A stretch of DNA of 64,000 nt from Paracoccus limosus (GCF_009711185.1 NZ_WMIF01000010.1:1-64000); one strand, 5' to 3'; numbered from the stretch's first letter, positions 8,024 to 17,589 are shown. Notes: a model not told the origin generated them from the sequence alone. Numbers and translations: made by a program.

Positions 8024-9304
8024 TCAGTAGTTCGACTTGATCTGCACGCAGCTGTTGGTCTCGGTGTTCCACATGCCGCATTTCTTGTCCGGCCAGTCGC
8101 TGTCCAACTTGGCGCTTGCGGGCAGGAAATCGGTCCAGGCGTCGCCCGCGACTTCCTTGGTCTGGCTGACGATGTCGAACTGGCCGTCCTTGCGGATCTC
8201 GCCGATCAGAACCGGCTTGGTGATGTGGTGGTTCGGCAGCACCTTGGCCTCTCCGCCGGTCAGGTTCGGGGTTTCCAGACCGACGATGGCGTCCAGCACC
8301 TTGTCGGTATCGGTCGATCCGGCCTTTTCCACCGCCTTGACCCACAGGTTGAAGCCGATCATCGTCGCTTCCATCGGGTCATTGGTCACGCGCTTGGGGT
8401 TCTTGGTGAACTTGTGCCATTCGTCGATGAAGGCCTTGTTGGCCGGCGTGTCGGCGGACTCGAAATAGTTCCAGGCGGCCAGATGCCCGACAAGGTTGGT
8501 GGTATCCAGACCGGCCAGTTCCTCTTCGCCGACCGAGAAGGCCATGACCGGGATATCGTCCGCCGAAACGCCCGCCGCCGCCAGTTCCTTGTAGAAGCCG
8601 ATGTTCGCGTCGCCGTTGATGGTCGAGACCACGCCGACCTTCTTGCCGTCCGCGCCCAGAGCCACCACGTCAGCGACGATCTTGGACCAGTCGGAATGGC
8701 CGAAGGGGGTGTAGTTGACGAAGATATCCTCTTTCTTGACGCCCTTGCCGGCCAGATAGCTTTCCAGAATGTTGTTCGTGGTGCGCGGGTAAACGTAATC
8801 CGTGCCCAGAAGCGCCCATTTCTCGACGCCCAGCTCGTTCATCATGTAATCCACCGCCGGGATTGCCTGCTGGTTCGGCGCGGCGCCAGTATAGATCACG
8901 TTCTTGGACGATTCCTCGCCCTCATACTGCACCGGATAGAACAGAAGGCCGTTCAGCTCCTCGATGACCGGCAGCACGGATTTGCGGCTGACGCTGGTCC
9001 AGCAGCCAAAGATCGCATCGACCTTGTTCACCGAGATCAGCTCGCGCGCCTTTTCGGCAAACAGCGGCCAGTCCGAGGCCGGGTCGACCACGACCGCCTC
9101 GATCTTCTTGCCCAGCAGGCCGCCCTTGGCGTTCTGCTGGTCGACCATCATCAGGACGGTGTCCTTCAGCGTGGTCTCGGAAATCGCCATGGTGCCTGAC
9201 AGCGAGTGCAGGACGCCGATCTTGATCGTATCCTCGGCCCAGGCGGCGCCCGCCAGGCCTGCCGATACGGCGGCGGCGGCGAAGGCAGTGGTGATCCTGT
9301 TCAT
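8024..9304 (-). CDS. urtA: Urea ABC transporter substrate-binding protein UrtA
   Basis: Periplasmic receptor that captures urea or short amides and delivers them to UrtBC. It has 426 residues, with a Sec signal peptide ending at about AGAAWA-E (residue 24), then the type I periplasmic binding fold (Peripla_BP_5/FmdD-like). Diagnostic UrtA segments are KIGVLHSLSGTMAISE, WTSVSRKSVLPVIEE and LFYPVQYEGEESS. First gene of the urt operon. Upstream is about 200 nt of non-coding DNA with an AT-rich block and a -24/-12-like element. No urease genes occur in this window. Confidence 0.95.
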   Translation of the reverse strand: MNRITTAFAAAAVSAGLAGAAWAEDTIKIGVLHSLSGTMAISETTLKDTVLMMVDQQNAKGGLLGKKIEAVVVDPASDWPLFAEKARELISVNKVDAIFGCWTSVSRKSVLPVIEELNGLLFYPVQYEGEESSKNVIYTGAAPNQQAIPAVDYMMNELGVEKWALLGTDYVYPRTTNNILESYLAGKGVKKEDIFVNYTPFGHSDWSKIVADVVALGADGKKVGVVSTINGDANIGFYKELAAAGVSADDIPVMAFSVGEEELAGLDTTNLVGHLAAWNYFESADTPANKAFIDEWHKFTKNPKRVTNDPMEATMIGFNLWVKAVEKAGSTDTDKVLDAIVGLETPNLTGGEAKVLPNHHITKPVLIGEIRKDGQFDIVSQTKEVAGDAWTDFLPASAKLDSDWPDKKCGMWNTETNSCVQIKSNY

Positions 9305-9360
9305 CCCTGTTTTCCCTCTTTGTGATTGCGCCGCATCGCGGCAAGAGGATCAGGGCAGGG

Positions 9361-9377
9361 TGCGGGGATTCTGCCAA
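9361..9377 (-). promoter_or_regulatory. -24/-12-type (sigma54-like) element upstream of urtA
   Basis: The minus strand reads TTGGCA, 8 nt, then CCGCA, which places the essential GG and GC dinucleotides exactly 12 nt apart as in sigma54 promoters. The start point would be near 9350, about 45 nt before the urtA ATG. Caution: the -12 half is only CCGC rather than TTGC, no clear NtrC dyad was found, and NtrC of Rhodobacter-type bacteria can act without sigma54. An alternative AT-rich sigma70 region lies at about 9421-9460. Confidence 0.35.
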
Positions 9378-9471
9378 GTTCAGCGGCAAACTGCGCGCAC
9401 GGGTTTTTGAACTGCGCGTGATTGTGATTATTTATCGGGCTGAAAGCCTGAAATTAAGGCGTTACGCAAAG

Positions 9472-9493
9472 AAAAGGGCGGCCAAAGCCGCCC
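9472..9493 (-). terminator. Intrinsic terminator of the lytic transglycosylase gene
   Basis: On the minus strand a 7-bp GGGCGGC/GCCGCCC stem (9476-9482 with 9487-9493) and 4-nt loop are followed by TTTT. It starts 17 nt after the stop of the transglycosylase gene. Confidence 0.75.
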
Positions 9494-9509
9494 CATTTCC
9501 TGCGATTGC

Positions 9510-10760
9510 CTAGCTGCGCAGCAGGGACAGCAGGTTGCTGTCGGCATAGCCATCGGGGGTCATGCCGCGCGAACGCTGGAACGCCTTGACTGCCTCGACC
9601 GTCTTGGCACCCAGCTTGCCGTCGACGCCGCCGGTGTCAAAGCCCTTGGCCATCAGCAGGCGCTGCACCTCGGATTTTTCGCTGTTCGACAGCGGCCGGT
9701 CGCCGCGCGGCCAGCTGCCCTGAATGCCGGGCAGTCCGGCGATGGCATCGCCCAGATAGCTGACGGCCAGAGCATAGCTGTCCGAGGCATTGTATTTCAG
9801 GATGGCGCGGAAGTTTTCGGTAATCAGGAATGCCGGCCCGCGCGCCCCGGCAGGCGCGATGATCGCCCCCGAGGGAACGGCCGTGCCGTTGGCGGTGCGC
9901 ACGCCCATTGCCGCCCATTGCGCGCCGGATTTCACGACCGACTTGCTGACCTGATTATAGTCAAAGCCTTGCGGCAGGATCACCTCGGCGCCCCAGGGCT
10001 GGCCGGGTTGCCAGCCGTTCTGGTGCAGGTAAGAGGCGGTCGAGGCCAGCGCATCGGTCGGATCGTCCGACCAGATGTCGCGCCGGCCATCGCCGTTGTA
10101 ATCCACCGCATGGGCAAGGAAGGACGAGGGCATGAACTGCGTATGCCCCATGGCGCCGGCCCAGCTGCCGACCATATGCGCCGAATCGACATCGCCCGAC
10201 TGGATGATGCGCAGCGCGGCGACCAGCTCGCCGGCAAAGAACTCGCCTCGCCGCCCGTCATAGGCAAGGGTCGCCAGCGCGGGCACGATGGGCGTGCTGC
10301 CGCGTCCGCCGCCAAAGTTCGATTCCATGCCCCAGACGGCCAGCACCACCTCGCGCGGGACGCCATAGCGCGATTCGATGGCCGACATGGTCGAGGCATA
10401 TTGCGCCGCCTTGCTGCGCCCGGTCGCCGCGCGCGAGCCGATGGCACCGTCGAGATATTCCCAGACCGGCTTCGAGAACTCGCTTTGCTTGCGGTCGAGC
10501 GCGATCAGGTTCGGCATGAAATGCGCGTCGGCCATGGCGCTGTCAAAGACCTGCGGCGAGATGCCGGCGGCCAGCGCGCGCGGGCGGAAGGCCTGCACCC
10601 AGCTCTGGAACCCGGCCTCGGACCCTTGGGCGCCCGCCGTGGGCAGGCCGCCGAAATTGCCGCCGCCGGCCGAGGGCGCGCGGTTCATCGACACACCGCA
10701 ACTGGCCACCGTCAGGGTCAGCAGCGCCGCAGCGGCGATCCGGGAAATGCCTTTGGTCAT
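9510..10760 (-). CDS. Lytic murein transglycosylase lipoprotein (MltB family) with peptidoglycan-binding domain
   Basis: Periplasmic, lipid-anchored enzyme predicted to cleave the MurNAc-GlcNAc bond of peptidoglycan to 1,6-anhydro ends. It has 416 residues, with a lipoprotein signal and lipobox VASC (Cys21). The SLT_2/MltB catalytic domain covers about 50-340, with the catalytic Glu in VWGMESNFGGGRG and the family block GAMGHTQFMPSSF. YNGDGRRDIWSDDPTDALAS is also typical of this family. The last ~60 residues form a PG_binding_1 domain (LLMAKGFDTGGVDGKLG, KAFQRSRGMTPDG). It stands alone with its own terminator. Confidence 0.93.
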   Translation of the reverse strand: MTKGISRIAAAALLTLTVASCGVSMNRAPSAGGGNFGGLPTAGAQGSEAGFQSWVQAFRPRALAAGISPQVFDSAMADAHFMPNLIALDRKQSEFSKPVWEYLDGAIGSRAATGRSKAAQYASTMSAIESRYGVPREVVLAVWGMESNFGGGRGSTPIVPALATLAYDGRRGEFFAGELVAALRIIQSGDVDSAHMVGSWAGAMGHTQFMPSSFLAHAVDYNGDGRRDIWSDDPTDALASTASYLHQNGWQPGQPWGAEVILPQGFDYNQVSKSVVKSGAQWAAMGVRTANGTAVPSGAIIAPAGARGPAFLITENFRAILKYNASDSYALAVSYLGDAIAGLPGIQGSWPRGDRPLSNSEKSEVQRLLMAKGFDTGGVDGKLGAKTVEAVKAFQRSRGMTPDGYADSNLLSLLRS

Positions 10761-10846
10761 CGTGCCTGTCCGTTCCGTGCTCTTGTTCTGGTTGCAGGCA
10801 GTCTAGCGCAGCCCGGAGCGGGTGGATAGCCGGTCCGGGCCTAGTC

Positions 10847-11167
10847 CTATTCCTCGTCCTCGTCGCCGTAAAGCGGCTCCATCTGGGCCACGATCACGGC
10901 GTTTTCGGCCAGTGCGCGGTCCATCAGGGCGCGTTCCTCTTCGGGGATGTCATGGCCTTCGGCCAGACGCTCATCCACGGTGCCATGGCCGGTCACATCC
11001 AGCGGTGCCAGCCCGGCCTGTTTCAGGATCGCTACGGTTTCGCGCACAGCCTCGGCCTCGTCCTTGCCCGAGGCATAGCAGACCAGCGCAGCCCCGCTGG
11101 CATCGGCGGGCAGGCCGTCATCGGCGGCGCGGCCGACCTGAACCAGAAGTGTATAGACCTGCTGCAT
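10847..11167 (-). CDS. Conserved acidic protein of unknown function
   Basis: A 106-residue soluble protein with a strongly acidic tail (LYGDEDEE) and no signal peptide or membrane segment. Conserved-looking blocks are AALVCYASGKDEAEAVRETV and EGHDIPEEERALMDRAL. I recognise it as a type of hypothetical protein common in Rhodobacterales, but no function is known to me. The ATG at 11167 is chosen over an upstream in-frame start because a strong AAGGGGAAA ribosome site lies 4 nt before it. It diverges from the YbaK-like gene with only 56 nt between the two starts, so the promoters must overlap. Confidence 0.75.
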   Translation of the reverse strand: MQQVYTLLVQVGRAADDGLPADASGAALVCYASGKDEAEAVRETVAILKQAGLAPLDVTGHGTVDERLAEGHDIPEEERALMDRALAENAVIVAQMEPLYGDEDEE

Positions 11168-11223
11168 GACTTTCCCCTTGCCCGGATTTGCGCTCATATC
11201 GCCCGAAAACGAGGGGACAGACA

Positions 11224-11694
11224 ATGAGCAAGAGCCTGAACCGGGTGCGCGCGGCGTTGCAGGCGGCCGGGCTGGCGGTCAAGATTCGCGAGACCGACGA
11301 CAGTGCCCGCACCGCCGAGGGCGCGGCGGCGGCTGTGGGATGTGCGGTCGATCAGATCGCCAAGTCGATCATCTTTCGCGGCGAGGACAGCGGCCATGTC
11401 GTGCTGTTCCTGACCGCCGGCAGCAACCGGGTCGATCCGGTCAAGGCCACCGCGCTGGCCGGCCAGCCGCTAGGCAAGGCCGACGCCGGGCTGATCCGGG
11501 CCGAGACCGGCTTTGCCATCGGCGGCGTCGCGCCCCTGGGGCATCTGCGCCCGATCGCGGCCTGGATCGACCCGCGGCTGGCCGAGTTTCCCGTGGTCTG
11601 GGCCGCCGCCGGCACGCCGCGCCATGTGTTCGCCATCGCGCCCGCAGAGCTGATCCGCGTCACCGGCGCCCGCATGGTCGATTTCTGTGCATGA
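11224..11694 (+). CDS. YbaK/EbsC-family aminoacyl-tRNA deacylase
   Basis: 156 residues covering the single YbaK/aaRS-associated domain. Relatives hydrolyse mischarged tRNAs such as Cys-tRNA(Pro) or Ala-tRNA(Pro) in trans. Family blocks are AVGCAVDQIAKSIIF with the conserved Lys, FAIGGVAPLGH (the GGxxPxG substrate loop) and VFAIAPAELIRVTGA. The ATG at 11224 follows GAGGGG at a good distance. The exact tRNA specificity (ProXp-ala, YbaK or other clade) cannot be assigned by eye. Confidence 0.9.
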   Translation: MSKSLNRVRAALQAAGLAVKIRETDDSARTAEGAAAAVGCAVDQIAKSIIFRGEDSGHVVLFLTAGSNRVDPVKATALAGQPLGKADAGLIRAETGFAIGGVAPLGHLRPIAAWIDPRLAEFPVVWAAAGTPRHVFAIAPAELIRVTGARMVDFCA

Positions 11695-11718
11695 AAAAGG
11701 GGCGGAATGATCCGCCCC
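11694..11718 (-). terminator. Terminator between ybaK-like and glsB-like genes
   Basis: An 8-bp stem GGGGCGGA/TCCGCCCC (11699-11706 with 11711-11718) and ATGA loop. On the minus strand it is followed by TTTTT (11698-11694), so it terminates the small stress-protein gene. On the plus strand the tail is only GTTT, but it may also act on the deacylase transcript. Confidence 0.75.
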
Positions 11719-11740
11719 GTTTGTCACCTGCGCGCCCCGG

Positions 11741-11989
11741 TCAGGATATGGCGCGTTTCAGCCAGATCAGGATCACCGCGCCGATCAGCCCGGCAAAGCC
11801 CTGCGCCAGCCAGCTGCCAGCGGCGAAATGCACGCCGAATACCCCCAGAAGGGCGTTGGCCACCACGGCACCGACGATGCCAAGGATGATGTTCAGAAGC
11901 AGGCCGGTGTCGGCCTTCATGATATTGCTGGCGATCCAGCCAGCAAGACCGCCGACGATGATGGCGGCGATCCAACCCAAGCCCTGCAT
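11741..11989 (-). CDS. GlsB/YeaQ/YmgE-family stress-response membrane protein
   Basis: An 82-residue, very hydrophobic inner-membrane protein with three predicted transmembrane helices. The Gly-rich pattern of the transglycosylase-associated/YmgE family is clear: WIAAIIVGGLAGWIAS, LLLNIILGIVGAVVAN and GLIGAVILIWL. Family members are induced by stress in many bacteria, but their biochemical role is not known. A textbook AGGAGGT ribosome site lies 6 nt before the ATG. The gene is flanked by its own terminator and stands alone. Confidence 0.9.
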   Translation of the reverse strand: MQGLGWIAAIIVGGLAGWIASNIMKADTGLLLNIILGIVGAVVANALLGVFGVHFAAGSWLAQGFAGLIGAVILIWLKRAIS

Positions 11990-12064
11990 GTGCGACCTCC
12001 TGTGAATGCGGGGTTCCGGCGAGGCAACGCTTGCCGGAAGCCTTTGGTTTCACGCGAGGTTGGA

Positions 12065-12085
12065 GGGCTGCAAATGAAGCAGCCC
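12065..12085 (-). terminator. Stem-loop after dapD
   Basis: A 7-bp stem GGGCTGC/GCAGCCC (12065-12071 with 12079-12085) around a 7-nt loop begins 9 nt after the dapD stop. There is no T-run, so it may act with Rho or only stabilise the 3' end. A second imperfect hairpin (12014-12039) lies further downstream. Confidence 0.4.
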
Positions 12086-12094
12086 GGCAACGGC

Positions 12095-12919
12095 TCAGTC
12101 GCGCAGCAGCTCGTTGATCGAGGTCTTGGAGCGGGTCTGCGCATCGACGCGCTTCACGATCACCGCGCAATACAGGTTCACGCCGTTTTTCGACGGCAGC
12201 GAGCCCGCGACGACGACCGAACCGGCCGGAACCTCGCCATACATGACCTCGCCGGTTTCCCGGTCAACGATCTTGGTCGATTTGCCGATGAACACGCCCA
12301 TGCCCAGAACCGAGCCCTCGCGGACGATGCAGCCCTCGACCACTTCGGAACGGGCGCCGATGAAGCAATTGTCCTCGATGATGGTCGGGCCGGCCTGCAT
12401 GGGTTCCAGAACGCCGCCGATGCCGACACCGCCCGACAGGTGGACGTTCTTGCCGATCTGCGCGCAGCTGCCGACGGTGGCCCAGGTGTCGACCATGGTG
12501 CCCTCATCGACATAGGCGCCGATGTTGACAAAGCTGGGCATCAGCACCACGCCCTTGGCGATATAGGCCGAGCGGCGGACGACGCAGTTCGGCACGGCGC
12601 GGAAACCGGCATTCTTCCAGTCCTTTTTCTTCCAGCCGGCGAATTTGCTGTCGACCTTGTCCCACCAGCCGCCGTCTTGCGGGCCGCCGTGGTGGATCTC
12701 CATGTCCTTTAGGCGAAAGCCCAGCAGCACGGCCTTTTTCGCCCATTGGTTCACATGCCAGTCGGCGCCGCGCTTTTCGGCCACGCGCAAGGTGCCCTTG
12801 TCCAGCGCCTCAAGCGTCGCCTCGACCGCGTCGCGGGCCTCGCCCTTGGTGTCGGGGGTGATCTGGTCGCGGATCTCCCAGGCGGATTCGATGGCGGCTT
12901 CTAGGGCGTCATTCGACAT
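12095..12919 (-). CDS. dapD: 2,3,4,5-tetrahydropyridine-2,6-dicarboxylate N-succinyltransferase
   Basis: Fourth step of the succinylase route to meso-diaminopimelate and lysine: succinyl-CoA plus tetrahydrodipicolinate gives N-succinyl-2-amino-6-ketopimelate. The 274-residue length equals the family norm. An N-terminal helical domain (about 1-100) is followed by a left-handed beta-helix of hexapeptide repeats ([40 protein letters not shown]) and a short C-terminal domain ending SINELLRD. It stands alone, away from other dap genes, and diverges from the LOG-family gene 95 nt away. Confidence 0.96.
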   Translation of the reverse strand: MSNDALEAAIESAWEIRDQITPDTKGEARDAVEATLEALDKGTLRVAEKRGADWHVNQWAKKAVLLGFRLKDMEIHHGGPQDGGWWDKVDSKFAGWKKKDWKNAGFRAVPNCVVRRSAYIAKGVVLMPSFVNIGAYVDEGTMVDTWATVGSCAQIGKNVHLSGGVGIGGVLEPMQAGPTIIEDNCFIGARSEVVEGCIVREGSVLGMGVFIGKSTKIVDRETGEVMYGEVPAGSVVVAGSLPSKNGVNLYCAVIVKRVDAQTRSKTSINELLRD

Positions 12920-13014
12920 GGTCTGGCCTCTCTCGGGTGGAAACTGTCACGCAAGGGCTATAAGCCGGGGCCTGCGGTCGCGCAATCCGCCCGCAGCCTG
13001 CACCAGAGGTTTAG

Positions 13015-13842
13015 ATGATCGAAGAAGACGAGCGCAGCCACCCGTTCCGCGACAGCCATCAGGACGCCGTTACCGCGCGCAAGATCCCCGATACGCCGCA
13101 GACCCGTGCCCCGGCCTATCGGCTGGCCTTTACCGACAATGAATTCCTGCTGCGCGAAGAACTGCGCCCGGTCCGCCTGCAGCTTGAACTGCTGAAGCCG
13201 CAGATGATCATGGATGCCCGCGGCATCCGCTCGACCATCGTGATGTTCGGCGGCGCCCGCATCCCGGCGCCCGACCGCCGCGACAGCGCCCGCACCCCGA
13301 AACTGGCCGAGCTGTCGCAGTATTATGACGAGGCGCGGCGCTTTGCCCGGATCATGACCGAGCGCAGCCTGGTCAGCTATGGCGCCGAGAATGTGATCTG
13401 CACCGGCGGCGGCCCCGGCGTGATGGAGGCGGGCAATATGGGCGCCTCGGACGCGGGCGGGGTGTCGATCGGGCTGTCGATCGTGCTGCCGCATGAACAG
13501 GCGCCGAACGCCTATGTGACGCCGGACCTGTGCTTCAATTTCCACTATTTCGCCGTCCGCAAGATGCATTTCCTGATGCGGGCCAAGGCGGTGACCGTGT
13601 TCCCGGGCGGGTTCGGCACGCTGGACGAGATGTTCGAGGCGCTGACCCTGATCCAGACCGGCCGGATGAAGCGCATCCCCTTTATCCTGTTCGGCGTCGA
13701 ATTCTGGAAGACGGCGATCAACTGGCAGGAGCTGGCCGAATGCGGCACGATCAGCCCCGAGGATCTGGACCTGATCAGTTTCGTCGAGACGGCCGAAGAG
13801 GCCGCGTCCATCATCGACAGCTGGGTCGAGGACTGCGCCTGA
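13015..13842 (+). CDS. LOG-family protein (nucleotide phosphoribohydrolase-like)
   Basis: 275 residues of the LOG/TIGR00730 Rossmann-type family, often mislabelled lysine decarboxylase. The signature GGGPGVMEAGNMGA and PGGFGTLDEMFEAL (the PGGxGTxxE motif) are both intact, so hydrolysis of nucleoside 5'-monophosphates to base plus ribose 5-phosphate is plausible. An extra ~75-residue N-terminal region precedes the Rossmann domain, as in the longer proteobacterial group. The true substrate (cytokinin-type, AMP or other) cannot be inferred. It is followed by a convergent gene 22 nt away. Confidence 0.88.
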   Translation: MIEEDERSHPFRDSHQDAVTARKIPDTPQTRAPAYRLAFTDNEFLLREELRPVRLQLELLKPQMIMDARGIRSTIVMFGGARIPAPDRRDSARTPKLAELSQYYDEARRFARIMTERSLVSYGAENVICTGGGPGVMEAGNMGASDAGGVSIGLSIVLPHEQAPNAYVTPDLCFNFHYFAVRKMHFLMRAKAVTVFPGGFGTLDEMFEALTLIQTGRMKRIPFILFGVEFWKTAINWQELAECGTISPEDLDLISFVETAEEAASIIDSWVEDCA

Positions 13843-13863
13843 GCGCAAGCCCGTCGCCGGTGG

Positions 13864-14544
13864 CTATTGCGGCCACCAGGCGATGAAATCATGGCGGCCG
13901 ACACTATCCTTGCCGGGGTGGTCCGAGCCGGCGCTTTCGCTGGCCGCCCCCTCCATCGCGCCGCTGCGATAGATGGTATAGGTGCGCTGCGGCTGCAGTT
14001 CGGGGTCGCCATCCTCGCTGACCTGCCGCACGACGATGGTGCCTTTTTTCAGCGCGCGCTGGAAAGCCGGGTCGTCGGCATAGACAGATTTCAGATATTC
14101 GATCACCTTGGCGCGAAAGGCGGCCTGATCCACCGGCGCATCCTTGTCCTTGCCGGTTTCGCGTGCCATCTCGCTGCGGATCATCCGCTCCAGCGCGGGA
14201 TCGGTCTCGATCAGCCGGTCCACGGCCTGACTGCTCAGCAGGAACTGGTCCTGCGGCTGGTCGGCCTCATTGTCGTGGCGCTGCTTGTGCTGCCGGTCCT
14301 TGTCGTTCTGCCGGGCGAGGGGGCCGACATGCGGGCCGATGATGCGGCTGTCGGCTTCGGCCGGATCGGATTGCGACAGCGCCGTCAGCGGGCGCAGATG
14401 CCGGCGGTCATCGTCCGACAGCGAGGAATTCGCCGCCGAGCCCGGCGGGGATTGCCCGGTGACCGTCACCGCCGCAGGACCCGACAGCGCAGAGATGGGT
14501 GAGGGAATCATGGCGCACCTGTGGGATTCGTTCAAATACACCAT
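13864..14544 (-). CDS. Hypothetical protein next to rlmH
   Basis: Up to 226 residues, soluble, highly charged and of low complexity in its first half (Ser/Pro/Asp/Gln/Arg with many His and Asn). The more structured second half reads SSQAVDRLIETDPALERMI to TYTIYRSG. I do not recognise a family. Start choice is uncertain: the ATG at 14544 has an AGGA 11 nt upstream, while a second ATG at 14511 begins MIPSPISALSG. A mid-protein segment beginning FRAKVIEYLKSVYADDP looks like a folded helical region. It lies downstream of rlmH on the same strand, 63 nt away. Confidence 0.6.
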   Translation of the reverse strand: MVYLNESHRCAMIPSPISALSGPAAVTVTGQSPPGSAANSSLSDDDRRHLRPLTALSQSDPAEADSRIIGPHVGPLARQNDKDRQHKQRHDNEADQPQDQFLLSSQAVDRLIETDPALERMIRSEMARETGKDKDAPVDQAAFRAKVIEYLKSVYADDPAFQRALKKGTIVVRQVSEDGDPELQPQRTYTIYRSGAMEGAASESAGSDHPGKDSVGRHDFIAWWPQ

Positions 14545-14607
14545 GGTATTGTAGATCCTGCGCCGCAGATTGCCGCGCCGGTTTTGCCAAGGATTTTAAC
14601 AAAGCCT

Positions 14608-15075
14608 TTACACCCGGTGATAGGGGCTGCCCGACAGGATGGTGGTGGCGCGATAGATCTGTTCGGCCAGCATGACGCGGGCCAGCATATGCGGCCAGAC
14701 CATGCGGCCAAAGCTGATCGCCAGATCGGCGCGGTCGCGCAATTGCGGCGAAATCCCGTCTGCGCCACCGATGACAAAGACGATGTCGCGCGCCTGATCG
14801 CGCCAGCCTGCGATGACTTCGGCAAATTCGGGCGAGCTGAGCAGCTTGCCGCGCTCGTCCAGCACCACCAGCGCGGCTCCGGCGGGGATCGCGCGTTCCA
14901 GCAAGGGGGCTTCGGCCTCCATGCCGCCGCCGCGCTTGTCCTCGACCTCGGCCAGCGTCACCGGGGGCAGGCCAAGCGCGCGGCCCGCCTTGGCGTGACG
15001 GTCGAGGTAATCGGCGATAAGCGCCGCCTCGGGGCCATTCCGCAGCCGCCCGACCGCAGCAATGACCATACGCAT
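14608..15075 (-). CDS. rlmH: 23S rRNA (pseudouridine1915-N3)-methyltransferase RlmH
   Basis: SPOUT-class methyltransferase that uses SAM to methylate pseudouridine 1915 in helix 69 on assembled 70S ribosomes. It has 155 residues, a normal length. The trefoil-knot SAM site is visible as LVVLDERGKLLSSPEFA and VFVIGGADGI, and the C-terminal FGRMVWPHMLARVMLAEQIYRA and SGSPYHR complete the signature. It follows rsfS by 18 nt on the same strand, a pairing widespread in bacteria that groups two ribosome-maturation factors. Confidence 0.96.
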   Translation of the reverse strand: MRMVIAAVGRLRNGPEAALIADYLDRHAKAGRALGLPPVTLAEVEDKRGGGMEAEAPLLERAIPAGAALVVLDERGKLLSSPEFAEVIAGWRDQARDIVFVIGGADGISPQLRDRADLAISFGRMVWPHMLARVMLAEQIYRATTILSGSPYHRV

Positions 15076-15093
15076 TCGCGCAGCAGGCCCGGT

Positions 15094-15525
15094 TCAGGCC
15101 TGCGGGCGGCGCGCCGCCTCGTCGGCGGCATGATCGGCGCGCATCCGGTCCAGCGTGGCGGAGCGCAGCGCATCCGCCGGCATCCACATCTTTTCCAGCT
15201 GATAGAATTCGCGCACTTCGGGGCGGAAGACGTGGACGATCACGTCATCGGTATCGATCAGCACCCAGTCGCCGGTTTCCTGGCCCTCAATGCGGGCACC
15301 GCGACCGGTCTGCTGCTTCAGACGCTGCACCAGCTTTTCGGCAATGGCAGCCACCTGACGCGCGTTGCGGCCCGAGGCGATGACCATGTGGTCGGCCATG
15401 GCAGAACGACCGCGGAGGTCGATGGTCACGACATCCTCGGCCTTGTCATCATCCAGCGATGCAAGAATGCGGTCCAGAAGCTGATCGCTGGTCAGATCTG
15501 TTTCCGCAGCGGGCGCAGCCGGCAC
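15094..15525 (-). CDS. rsfS: Ribosome silencing factor RsfS
   Basis: RsfS (Iojap family) binds ribosomal protein uL14 and blocks subunit joining when nutrients are scarce. The core domain with DKAEDVVTIDLRGRSAMADH and GDWVLIDTDDVIVHVFRPE is complete. The start is problematic. The GTG at 15525 has no ribosome site. A CTG at 15552 in the same frame sits 8 nt after a perfect GGAGG and would add nine residues, giving 152. No in-frame ATG precedes the domain after the upstream stop. A small membrane protein gene lies upstream on the same strand and rlmH follows. Confidence 0.93.
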   Translation of the reverse strand: MPAAPAAETDLTSDQLLDRILASLDDDKAEDVVTIDLRGRSAMADHMVIASGRNARQVAAIAEKLVQRLKQQTGRGARIEGQETGDWVLIDTDDVIVHVFRPEVREFYQLEKMWMPADALRSATLDRMRADHAADEAARRPQA

Positions 15526-15627
15526 GGAGGCCGGCGAAGCGGTATTGGACAGGGGTTCATCCTCCGGTCATCGCGCCGCAATTCCCCGGCGCCGGGTTCT
15601 TGCAATGTAACATGGAATCCGCCCTGC

Positions 15628-15861
15628 TCAATGCAGGCTGGGCGGATTTCTGGGCGAATTTCCGGCCAGACAGGCGGCCAAAGGCAGATTTCCCCATGGG
15701 TCGGGGCATTGGACCAGCCCGGTTTCCCATGCCAGTCGCCGCGTCTCGCGCCGCTGGATTTCCTGCGCGCGGTCGTCGGGATGATCCAGCACAAAGACCG
15801 TCAGCGTGAAAATCGCCACGCAGATCAAGGGCATCAGCCGAAAGAGGATCCGAATCGCCAT
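15628..15861 (-). CDS. Small membrane-anchored protein of unknown function
   Basis: A predicted 77-residue protein: short basic start (MAIRILFRL), one transmembrane helix (PLICVAIFTLTVFVL, about 11-25), then a charged stretch with an Arg/Glu-rich helix (DDRAQEIQRRETRRLAWE) and a Pro/Asn-rich tail with two Cys. A GAGGCAAGC ribosome-site match lies before the ATG. The topology, one N-terminal helix then a coiled-coil-like segment, recalls small division or septum proteins, but I do not recognise a family. It precedes rsfS on the same strand. Confidence 0.5.
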   Translation of the reverse strand: MAIRILFRLMPLICVAIFTLTVFVLDHPDDRAQEIQRRETRRLAWETGLVQCPDPWGNLPLAACLAGNSPRNPPSLH

Positions 15862-15974
15862 GCTTGCCTCGTCGATGGTTGTGCCGCGCAACTTAGACCC
15901 CGAAGCCGAACAGAGAATTAACACCCTCGTGCGCGATGTTGAAAACCCGGCGCGGCAGGCGTAAAACAGCCGAC

Positions 15975-16067
15975 ATGCAAGGATTCGTCTATTTCGACAT
16001 CCATGATCGCGCCCGCCTGCCGGGCCGGTTCTACGGCGAAAGCCTGTCCGTCACCGCCCGACTTTGA
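15975..16067 (+). CDS. Possible 30-codon leader ORF upstream of leuC
   Basis: An ATG-initiated 30-residue frame ends in TGA 85 nt before leuC. Its codons are GC3-rich, but there is no good ribosome site and it holds only three Leu codons (CTG, CTG, CTT), so classical leucine attenuation is not supported. A short hairpin CTCTTT-CGG-AAAGAG (16132-16146) overlaps the leuC ribosome site. Confidence 0.2.
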   Translation: MQGFVYFDIHDRARLPGRFYGESLSVTARL

Positions 16068-16152
16068 CGGACGATGGCGCATGTGCGCCCCTGCCGCCCT
16101 GTGCGACCCTCGTGCAATCCAATCCCAGCTACTCTTTCGGAAAGAGAAAGCC

Positions 16153-17569
<1,417 letters not shown>

Positions 17570-17589
<20 letters not shown>

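Noticed and set aside
16003..16152. 50-residue N-terminal extension of LeuC
   Set aside because: Family members start at the [16 protein letters not shown] region, and the upstream codons do not resemble the family.
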